A DNA stretch of 8,712 nt, from positions 17,245 to 25,956 of the forward strand of contig DBZX01000060.1 in assembly GCA_002311335.1 (NCBI GenBank), given 5' to 3'. Every line of letters starts with the position of its first letter. Within the stretch, counting starts at the first letter, position 1. The translations under genes were made by a program, and so were the position numbers. Under the pieces are notes generated by a model. That model saw only the letters and a list, made by a program, of their open reading frames with translations, made no database searches and was not told the origin of the DNA. Positions 1 through 5,702 of the stretch are shown in pieces. The stretch comes from a bacterium UBP10_UBA1149. Its GTDB lineage: Bacteria > Desulfobacterota > Binatia > UBA1149.

Positions 1-42
1 CCCGTCAACAAGCGCCAGCCCCTGATCGGGCCCCAGAACTGA
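1..42 (+). CDS. 3' end of an upstream gene, probably NuoC (NADH-quinone oxidoreductase subunit C), partial
   Basis: Reading from base 1 in frame 1 gives 13 residues (PVNKRQPLIGPQN) followed by a TGA at 40-42. The codons have the same GC-rich third positions as the downstream genes. The position just before nuoD, 23 bp away and on the same strand, is where nuoC sits in genomes with unfused nuoC and nuoD, so NuoC is the likely identity. The tail is too short to contain a recognisable NuoC motif. The name rests on context; that it is the end of a coding frame is reasonably clear. Confidence 0.5.
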   Translation, partial: PVNKRQPLIGPQN

Positions 43-55
43 GGGCGCGCCCCGC

Positions 56-60
56 AAGGA
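56..60 (+). promoter_or_regulatory. Ribosome binding site of nuoD
   Basis: AAGGA lies five bases before the ATG at 66. It supports that ATG over the next in-frame methionine (codon 20, position 123), which has no comparable purine-rich site in front of it. Confidence 0.6.
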
Positions 61-65
61 TCCGC

Positions 66-1277
66 ATGCAAGACACGACATCTCAAGCCACACCCGGGAC
101 CGAAGAACTCGGGACGCGGGACATGCTCCTGAACATCGGCCCGGCGCACCCGGCCATGCACGGGATCGTGCGCATCATCACCAAACTGGATGGTGAACGC
201 ATCGAGGAGGCCGAAGTGGAGATCGGCTACCTCCACCGCGGTTTTGAAAAGATGTGTGAGCAGGGAACCTGGAACCAGGTTATTCCTTACACCGACCGCT
301 TGAACTACGCGTCGCCGTTGATCAACAACTTTATTTTTGTAGAGGCGGTCGAGCGTCTCGCGGGGATAACGGTGCCGGCCCGCTGTTCGTGGATACGCAC
401 CCTGTTGTCGGAGGTTTCGCGCATAGCCGATCACCTTACCGCGCTGGGCATGGGGGCCACCGAGCTGGGAGCTATAACGGTCGGGTTCTACATGAACGAA
501 GCCCGCGAGCGGCTCTACAACCTTACTTCTACGGCCACCGGCGCGCGCGTTACCGTGAGCTACGGCAGGGTGGGCGGACTGGCCCGTGACCTGGACGAAC
601 AGTTTTTTGAAGAAATAGGCCCGGCCCTCGAACACGTAAAAAGGGTGATGGTCGATTGTGAGACACTGCTGGAGAGCAATCGCATTTTTCTCGACCGCAT
701 GGCCGGCGTCGGCGTGCTCGAGCTGGAGCGTGCCCTCGACATGGGCGTCACCGGCCCCATGCTGCGCGCCTGCGGCCTGGCCAGTGATCTTCGCCGCGAC
801 GAGCCCTACATGGTTTACGACGAACTCGACTTCGACGTGCCGGTGGGTAGCAAGGGCGACAACTTCGATCGCTTCAACGTGCGTTTCGAGGAGATCTTCC
901 AGTCCATCAAGATGGTTGAGCAGTGTATCGAGCGTATGCCGAGCGGCCCGTGGTGCATAGACGACCCAAAGCTGGTGCTGCCTCCCAAGGAGAAAGTCTA
1001 CGGCTCTATCGAGGGGTTGATGAACCAGTTCAAGCTCGTCATCGAGGGCGTGCGCATTCCCGAGGGCGAGGTCTACTTCGCGGGTGAAGGCGCCAACGGT
1101 GAACTGGGGTTTTTCCTGGTCAGCGACGGCAGCGGCCGACCCTACCGGGTGAGGGTGCGCCCGCCCTGCTTCTACTCGGTGGCCGCGCTGGAGGGCATGG
1201 TGATCGGGGCCAAGCTGTCGGACCTCGTGGCGGTGTTCGGCATGGTGAACATGATCGGCGGGGAGTGCGATCGCTGA
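66..1277 (+). CDS. nuoD: NADH-quinone oxidoreductase subunit D (NuoD, 49-kDa subunit homologue)
   Basis: NuoD forms, with NuoB and NuoH, the quinone-reduction site at the base of the peripheral arm of complex I. It descends from the large subunit of [NiFe] hydrogenases but carries no metal. At 403 residues it has the normal length for an unfused NuoD (Thermus Nqo4 is about 409). Visible signatures are NIGPAHPAMHG at residues 23-33, EIGYLHRGFEK at 52-62, YTDRLNY at 75-81, GELGFFLVSDG near residue 350 and a C-terminal MIGGECDR. His32 and Tyr81 align with Nqo4 His38 and Tyr87, the two residues that contact the quinone headgroup, so the site looks intact. The stretch before the C-terminus reads RPPCFYSVAALEG, where many homologues have a version of APSFxNLQ. 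The start is ATG at 66 with AAGGA five bases upstream. The gene is followed by a 27 bp gap and then nuoE. Identification is secure. Confidence 0.97.
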   Translation: MQDTTSQATPGTEELGTRDMLLNIGPAHPAMHGIVRIITKLDGERIEEAEVEIGYLHRGFEKMCEQGTWNQVIPYTDRLNYASPLINNFIFVEAVERLAGITVPARCSWIRTLLSEVSRIADHLTALGMGATELGAITVGFYMNEARERLYNLTSTATGARVTVSYGRVGGLARDLDEQFFEEIGPALEHVKRVMVDCETLLESNRIFLDRMAGVGVLELERALDMGVTGPMLRACGLASDLRRDEPYMVYDELDFDVPVGSKGDNFDRFNVRFEEIFQSIKMVEQCIERMPSGPWCIDDPKLVLPPKEKVYGSIEGLMNQFKLVIEGVRIPEGEVYFAGEGANGELGFFLVSDGSGRPYRVRVRPPCFYSVAALEGMVIGAKLSDLVAVFGMVNMIGGECDR

Positions 1278-1304
1278 GGCCCGTGCCCGGCGACCGGCAA
1301 CTAC

Positions 1305-1823
1305 ATGGGCCAACAGGCAGGCAAAGAGCAGGAGTCCCCGGTGTTCAGCGATGAAGCGCTGCAGCGCTTTGAAAAAATCGTGGCGAGTTATCCCGAGCGT
1401 CGCGCGGCTCTCATGCCGGTGCTGTGGCTGGCCCAGGAAGAATTCGGCTGGATAAGCCCAGCCACGCAGGCATACGTGGCTGGCTTGCTCGAACTGCCCG
1501 TGGCCTGGGTGGAGGGCGTGGTGTCGTTTTACACCATGTACCGACGGCGCGATATGGGTTGCCGGCTCGAGCTGTGCACCAACGTGTCGTGTCGCCTCAA
1601 GGGTGCCGAGAAAGTGCTGGCCGCCATGGCCCGCGAGCTCGGCGTGGAGCCCGGGCAGACCACCCGCGACGGGCGCTTCACCCTCGACCGCGCCGAGTGC
1701 CTCGGGGCTTGCGAGCTGGCGCCGGTACTGCAGGTGGACGCGGGGCCCTACGTGGCCAGGCTCGACGTACCCCGTGCGCTCGAGCTCATAGGGCAGCTCA
1801 AGAGGGGCGAGTTCGGTGGCTGA
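1305..1823 (+). CDS. nuoE: NADH-quinone oxidoreductase subunit E (NuoE, 24-kDa [2Fe-2S] subunit)
   Basis: NuoE is a thioredoxin-fold ferredoxin that carries cluster N1a in the NADH-oxidising module and normally binds NuoF at the tip of the peripheral arm. The N-terminal helical region (residues about 16-80, with LAQEEFGWIS and VVSFYTMY) precedes the ferredoxin domain. All four cluster ligands are present: Cys91 and Cys96 in CTNVSC, then Cys132 and Cys136 in CLGAC. The length, 172 residues, is typical. Two starts compete. The ATG at 1305 has no recognisable ribosome binding site. The in-frame GTG at 1341 (codon 13) has AGGAG six bases upstream and would remove an unconserved-looking 12-residue leader, giving 160 residues. 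I list the longer form as the outer limit, but the GTG is at least as likely. The 3' end overlaps nuoH by 8 bp. The usual next genes, nuoF and nuoG, are missing. NuoE-like proteins also serve NAD-linked hydrogenases and formate dehydrogenases, but the context here is complex I. Confidence 0.94.
   Translation: MGQQAGKEQESPVFSDEALQRFEKIVASYPERRAALMPVLWLAQEEFGWISPATQAYVAGLLELPVAWVEGVVSFYTMYRRRDMGCRLELCTNVSCRLKGAEKVLAAMARELGVEPGQTTRDGRFTLDRAECLGACELAPVLQVDAGPYVARLDVPRALELIGQLKRGEFGG
1330..1334 (+). promoter_or_regulatory. Candidate ribosome binding site for an internal GTG start of nuoE
   Basis: AGGAG sits six bases before the in-frame GTG at 1341, which is close to ideal spacing. The region upstream of the ATG at 1305 has no such site. 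This site may therefore decide the true start of nuoE; the sequence alone cannot settle it. Confidence 0.5.
1801..1807 (+). promoter_or_regulatory. Ribosome binding site of nuoH inside nuoE
   Basis: AGAGGGG ends eight bases before the GTG at 1816 and lies within the nuoE coding sequence. It supports the GTG start, which creates an 8 bp overlap with nuoE and suggests translational coupling. Confidence 0.5.
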
Positions 1824-2919
1824 GTGGATAGAAGGCGGACTGAAATCCCTGCTCGTGTTGGTGATGGTGCTTCAGCTGTCGCTGTTCCTGTTGTGGCTTG
1901 AGCGCAAGGGTAGCGCCCTGATACAGAACCGCGTGGGTGCCAACCGCGCCAACATCTTTGGCGGCTTGTTGCCCTTCAACCTCGGCATTATCAACACCGC
2001 CGTCGCCGATCCTCTCAAGCTCTTCAGCAAGGAAGACTTCCGCCCCGAGTCGGCCGACCGCGTGGTGCACTCGGTGGCTCCGTTCATGGCGCTGTTTCCA
2101 GCCATGATAGCTTTTGCCGCCATACCTTTCGGCGACACGCTGACCATCGGCACGCGGGTGGTGAACCTGCAGGCCGTGAGTCTCGACGTGGGCCTGCTCT
2201 ACATTCTGGCCACCTCTTCGATGGGTGTCTACGGCGTGGTGCTCGCCGGCTGGGCGTCCAACAACCGCTGGGCGCTGCTGGGCAGCGTGCGCGGCACAGC
2301 GCAGATGATCAGCTACGAGGTCGCCATGGGACTGGCACTCGTGAGCAGCGTGCTGTGGTGGGGCACGCTCGACCTGCAGGAAATAGCCCGCGCCCAGGGC
2401 GAACTGCTCTTCGGCTTTCTCCCCGCCTGGGGCGTGTTTACCCAGCCGCTGGCCTTCATCATCGTCCTCGTCGCGGGCATGGCCGAGACCAAGCGCATAC
2501 CCTTTGATCTTCCCGAGGCAGAGTCGGAGCTCATCGCTGGTTACTTCACCGAGTACTCCGGCGGCAAGCAGGCCGCCTTCATGCTGGCCGACTTTGCCGA
2601 GGTGGTGATGGTGGCCGGCCTGGTCACGGCCCTGTTCTTCGGCGGCTGGCAGGTACCGTGGCTCGGTAGCGCGGGCTGGAATTTTCCCGGCCTCGATCTC
2701 ATCGCGGTCTCGCCACTGGCGGTAACGCTGATGCAGGTGGCAGCCTTCACCTTCAAGGTCGTGTTTTTCTGCTGGCTGCAGTTTCTCGTGCGCTGGACCG
2801 TACCCCGCCTGCGCTGGGACCAGCTGATGAATCTCGGCTGGAAGGGCATGCTGCCGCTGGCGCTTGTCAACTTGCTGGTCACGGCCGTCATCGTCTTGTT
2901 CAAGGAGGGGCTCGTGTGA
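1816..2919 (+). CDS. nuoH: NADH-quinone oxidoreductase subunit H (NuoH, ND1 homologue)
   Basis: NuoH is the membrane subunit that joins the peripheral arm to the membrane arm. It forms most of the quinone-access chamber and passes the energy of quinone reduction to the proton channels. The 367-residue protein starts with a hydrophobic helix and has the family landmarks: ERKGSALIQNRVGANRANIF at residues 29-48, the acidic-rich loop ETKRIPFDLPEAESEL at 224-239, running on to GYFTEYSGG at 242-250, and the C-terminal VRWTVPRLRWDQLMNLGWK at 325-343. About eight membrane helices are expected for the family. The length resembles the longer Thermus-type form rather than the roughly 325 residues of E. 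coli. The first loop reads GANR where GPNR is common. The GTG start overlaps nuoE by 8 bp, and the end overlaps nuoJ by 4 bp (GTGA). In most operons nuoG precedes and nuoI follows this gene; neither is here. Confidence 0.97.
   Translation: MAEWIEGGLKSLLVLVMVLQLSLFLLWLERKGSALIQNRVGANRANIFGGLLPFNLGIINTAVADPLKLFSKEDFRPESADRVVHSVAPFMALFPAMIAFAAIPFGDTLTIGTRVVNLQAVSLDVGLLYILATSSMGVYGVVLAGWASNNRWALLGSVRGTAQMISYEVAMGLALVSSVLWWGTLDLQEIARAQGELLFGFLPAWGVFTQPLAFIIVLVAGMAETKRIPFDLPEAESELIAGYFTEYSGGKQAAFMLADFAEVVMVAGLVTALFFGGWQVPWLGSAGWNFPGLDLIAVSPLAVTLMQVAAFTFKVVFFCWLQFLVRWTVPRLRWDQLMNLGWKGMLPLALVNLLVTAVIVLFKEGLV
2902..2910 (+). promoter_or_regulatory. Strong ribosome binding site of nuoJ inside nuoH
   Basis: AAGGAGGGG contains a near-perfect Shine-Dalgarno core and ends five bases before the GTG at 2916. 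It fixes the nuoJ start and shows that nuoH-nuoJ is an established coupled junction. Confidence 0.7.
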
Positions 2920-3452
2920 GCGAGTTGGTCTTCTACCCGATGGCCGCCGCCACCGTGCTCTGCGCGCTGGGTGTGATCACCCGGCCCAACCCGGTGCACA
3001 GCGCGTTGTTCCTGGTCATGACGCTGTTCATGCTGGCGGTGTTCTACATAATCCTCGAGGCTCATCTCGTGGCCGCGCTGCAGATCCTAGTTTACGCGGG
3101 CGCGGTGATGGTGTTGTTCCTGTTCGTCATCACGCTGCTCAACCTCAAGGGAGACCCCGACGAGCCTGCCCATCCCCTGCTGCGCATCGTTGCCTACGCG
3201 GTGGCTGCCACGCTGGCGGCGGGCGTGGCCGTTGTGCTGATGGGCGACGCCGGCGCGACGGGCGCGGGCGCCGTGCTGGCAGAGGGCTTCGGTGGCACCC
3301 GGGCCCTGGCGCGGGTGCTCTTTACCGACTACCTGGTGGCGTTCGAGCTGACCTCGATGCTGTTGCTGGTGGCGGTGGTGGGCGCGGTGGTCTTGGCCCA
3401 GCGCGATCCGGCATCGGAAAGCCCGTCGGCGGAATCCGGAGAGGACGCCTGA
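2916..3452 (+). CDS. nuoJ: NADH-quinone oxidoreductase subunit J (NuoJ, ND6 homologue)
   Basis: NuoJ is a small membrane subunit next to NuoH and NuoK in the membrane arm; five helices are usual. Its third helix contains a pi-bulge thought to take part in coupling quinone reduction to proton movement. The 178-residue product has the expected hydrophobic segments. RPNPVHSALFLVMTLF lies at residues 23-38, and QILVYAGAVMVLFLFVI at 56-72 is the conserved third helix, including Tyr60. TDYLVAFELTSMLLLVAVVG at 137-156 is the last helix. The C-terminal tail is short, hydrophilic and acidic. The start is a GTG that overlaps the nuoH stop as GTGA, with a strong ribosome binding site five bases upstream. 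It lies directly after nuoH, with no nuoI between. The stop is 1 bp before nuoK. Confidence 0.95.
   Translation: MSELVFYPMAAATVLCALGVITRPNPVHSALFLVMTLFMLAVFYIILEAHLVAALQILVYAGAVMVLFLFVITLLNLKGDPDEPAHPLLRIVAYAVAATLAAGVAVVLMGDAGATGAGAVLAEGFGGTRALARVLFTDYLVAFELTSMLLLVAVVGAVVLAQRDPASESPSAESGEDA
3438..3445 (+). promoter_or_regulatory. Ribosome binding site of nuoK inside nuoJ
   Basis: GGAGAGGA ends eight bases before the GTG at 3454 and supports this start. The resulting 100-residue length agrees with the family. Confidence 0.5.
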
Positions 3453-3453
3453 G

Positions 3454-3756
3454 GTGGTCGGCCCTACTCACTTCCTGGCCCTGAGCTCGGCGCTGTTTTT
3501 TATCGGCGCGGCGGGCGTTGCCACGCGCCGCAATATTGTCGTCATCTTCATGTCGGTCGAGCTCATGCTCAACGCCGCCAACCTCGCCTTCGTGGCAGTG
3601 GCCCGCGGGCTGGGCACCATGGAAGGGCAGGTGATCGTGTTTTTCGTGATGACGCTGGCAGCTGCCGAGGCAGCCGTGGGCCTGGCCGTCATCCTGGCCA
3701 TGTTCCGTAACCGGCAGACCGTGGACGCCGGGGAGATATCGTTGCTCAAGTGGTAA
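3454..3756 (+). CDS. nuoK: NADH-quinone oxidoreductase subunit K (NuoK, ND4L homologue)
   Basis: NuoK is a three-helix membrane subunit that, with NuoJ, forms one of the proton-translocating units beside the antiporter-like subunits. At 100 residues it matches the family exactly. Glu36, in FMSVELMLNAANL, and Glu72, in TLAAAEAAVGLA, sit at the same positions as the two membrane-buried glutamates known to be needed in E. coli NuoK, so the proton path appears intact. The start is a GTG 1 bp after the nuoJ stop, preceded by GGAGAGGA. The last codons (LLKW, TAA) overlap the start of nuoL by 7 bp. Confidence 0.96.
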   Translation: MVGPTHFLALSSALFFIGAAGVATRRNIVVIFMSVELMLNAANLAFVAVARGLGTMEGQVIVFFVMTLAAAEAAVGLAVILAMFRNRQTVDAGEISLLKW

Positions 3757-5699
3757 GCGCCGAAAGCTGGCTCAGGTGGATACCGCTGCTGCCGCTGTTG
3801 GGAGCCGTGCTGCACGTGGCGGTGGGCTACCGCGTGGGTCGCAGGGCCACCGGCGTGCTGGCCTGCTCGGTGGTAGGTGTGAGTTTCCTGCTGGCCTTGC
3901 GCGCCTTCTCGGCGCTTGTGTCGGCGCCCGAGGGCGCGGTGCTGGCCGACGACGTTTATCGCTGGATCGCGGTGGCGGGCTTCAACATCGATGTCCGCTT
4001 AGTGCTCGACTCGCTCAGCGTGGTCATGTGCCTGGTCATCACCGGCGTTGGCTTTCTGATCCACGTGTACTCCACCGGCTACATGGCCCACGACGACGAC
4101 TACGCGAGATTCTTCGCTTACCTGAACCTGTTTACCTCGGCCATGCTGGTGCTGGTGATGGCCGACAACCTGGTGCTGATGTTCGTGGGCTGGGAAGGCG
4201 TGGGCCTGTGCAGCTACCTGCTGATCGGCTTCTGGTACACCGATACGGCCAAGGCGTCGGCTGGTAAGAAGGCCTTCGTGGTCAACCGCGTGGGCGACGC
4301 GGCTTTCGTGATTGGTACCTTCCTGTTGTTCTGGGCGCTGGCACCGGGCGCTTCCGACATGGGCGGTTCGTCGTTGAGGTTTGCCGATATCAACGCCGCT
4401 GCCCCCGGCCTTTCGCCCGGCCTCGTGACGGCCGCGGCCCTGCTGCTGTTCGTTGGTGCCACGGGAAAGTCGGCGCAGATACCGTTGTTTGTCTGGCTGC
4501 CCGACGCCATGGCTGGCCCCACGCCGGTGTCGGCTCTCATACACGCCGCCACCATGGTGACGGCCGGCGTATACATGGTGGCGCGGCTCAACGGTCTCTT
4601 CGAGGCAGCGCCCGCGGCGATGACGGTGATCGCCTGGGTGGGCGCCATCACGGCCCTGATGGCCGCGACCGTGGGCGTGGTGCAGAACGACATCAAGAAA
4701 GTCCTGGCCTACTCGACCGTGAGCCAGCTGGGCTACATGTTCATGGCCCTGGGCGTGGGTGCCTTCGGCGCGGCGGTGTTCCACGTCATGACGCACGCCT
4801 TCTTCAAGGGCTTGCTGTTTCTCGGCGCGGGCAGCGTTATCCACGCACTGCACGAGGAGCAGGACATCCGCAAGATGGGCGGGATGAGGGCCAGGACGCC
4901 TGTGACCTGGGCTACCTTCGCGGTGGCCACCCTGGCCATCGCCGGTGTGCCTGGGCTGGCGGGTTTCTTTTCCAAGGACGCGATCCTTGCCGCGACCTTC
5001 GCCGGTGGTCACTACGGCTTGTGGTTGATCGGGCTTGCCGGCGCGGCGCTGACGGCGTTCTACATGACCCGCCTGCTGCGCCTGGTTTTCTTCGACTCCT
5101 TCCGCGGTGATCGCGAGCGCGGAGAGCAGGCCCACGAGAGCCCGCGGTCGATGACGGTTCCGCTCATCGTGCTGGCCGTACTGTCGGTTGCGGGTGGCTA
5201 CCTGGGCGTGCCCCACGCGCTGGGCGGTCACGACGTGCTGGGTTCTTTCCTGGCCCCGTCGGTTTCGTCTGCCGCCCACGCCGGGCACGCGCTGCACCTG
5301 TCGATGGCCGTGGAGTGGTTGCTCATGCTGGTGTCGACCACGGTGGTGCTGGGGTCGATGGGATTTGCGTGGAAGTTGTACGCGGCCGGCCCCGACGCCG
5401 ACGTCGTTGTGCGCGGCGCGCTGGGCAGGGCCTGGCAGTGGATGGCCTCTGCCTGGCGCGTGGACGAGGCCTACGAGCGCCTGGTGGTGCGGCCTATAGG
5501 TCGCGGTGCGGGGTTCCTGTGGAAGTCGGTTGACGTGGGCCTGATCGATAGCTTTGCCGACGGCGTGGCCATGACGGCCGGCGTGTTGGCCGAAACCTGG
5601 CGCCGCTGGAACAGCGGCAGCGTGCAGCACTATGCCTTGAGCCTGCTGGCCGGCGCGCTGGCGCTGGTGGCGGCGGTGCTGCTGGGCGGGGGCGGCTGA
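3750..5699 (+). CDS. nuoL: NADH-quinone oxidoreductase subunit L (NuoL, ND5 homologue)
   Basis: NuoL is the distal Mrp-antiporter-like proton channel of the membrane arm. At 649 residues it is full length. Key residues can be placed by motif: Glu149 in FVGWEGVGLCSYL, Lys240 in TGKSAQIPLFVWLPDAM, His265 in SALIHAATMV and Lys409 in GFFSKDA. These correspond to the glutamate, lysine and histidine network known from E. coli NuoL. Lys317-Ser325 (KVLAYSTVS) and HVMTHAFFKGLLFLGAG (345-361) are further family signatures. The C-terminal part, from about residue 575 onward, has the composition of the long lateral amphipathic helix plus the final anchoring helix, so the brace along NuoM and NuoN should be present. 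A histidine-rich variable segment lies at about 488-517, as is common in the family. The start is a GTG overlapping nuoK by 7 bp. Its ribosome binding site is weak: GGGGAG at 3730-3735 is rather far, which suggests coupling to nuoK translation. Confidence 0.97.
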   Translation: MVSAESWLRWIPLLPLLGAVLHVAVGYRVGRRATGVLACSVVGVSFLLALRAFSALVSAPEGAVLADDVYRWIAVAGFNIDVRLVLDSLSVVMCLVITGVGFLIHVYSTGYMAHDDDYARFFAYLNLFTSAMLVLVMADNLVLMFVGWEGVGLCSYLLIGFWYTDTAKASAGKKAFVVNRVGDAAFVIGTFLLFWALAPGASDMGGSSLRFADINAAAPGLSPGLVTAAALLLFVGATGKSAQIPLFVWLPDAMAGPTPVSALIHAATMVTAGVYMVARLNGLFEAAPAAMTVIAWVGAITALMAATVGVVQNDIKKVLAYSTVSQLGYMFMALGVGAFGAAVFHVMTHAFFKGLLFLGAGSVIHALHEEQDIRKMGGMRARTPVTWATFAVATLAIAGVPGLAGFFSKDAILAATFAGGHYGLWLIGLAGAALTAFYMTRLLRLVFFDSFRGDRERGEQAHESPRSMTVPLIVLAVLSVAGGYLGVPHALGGHDVLGSFLAPSVSSAAHAGHALHLSMAVEWLLMLVSTTVVLGSMGFAWKLYAAGPDADVVVRGALGRAWQWMASAWRVDEAYERLVVRPIGRGAGFLWKSVDVGLIDSFADGVAMTAGVLAETWRRWNSGSVQHYALSLLAGALALVAAVLLGGGG

Positions 5700-5702
5700 C
5701 CG

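Noticed and set aside
1278..1304. The nuoD-nuoE gap as a possible promoter or attenuator.
   Set aside because: Only 27 bases, GC-rich, with no -35/-10 pair, no convincing hairpin with a T run, and no repeat.
1424..1831. A 135-codon plus-strand frame inside nuoE, considered as a possible frameshifted remnant of nuoF.
   Set aside because: It lacks any FMN- or NADH-binding motif and its Arg/Gly-rich composition is typical of an out-of-frame reading of nuoE.
2864..3484. A 206-codon plus-strand frame overlapping the end of nuoH and all of nuoJ.
   Set aside because: It is Arg/Gly/Pro-rich with no family signature, while the nuoJ frame encodes a clear NuoJ. It is a shadow frame.
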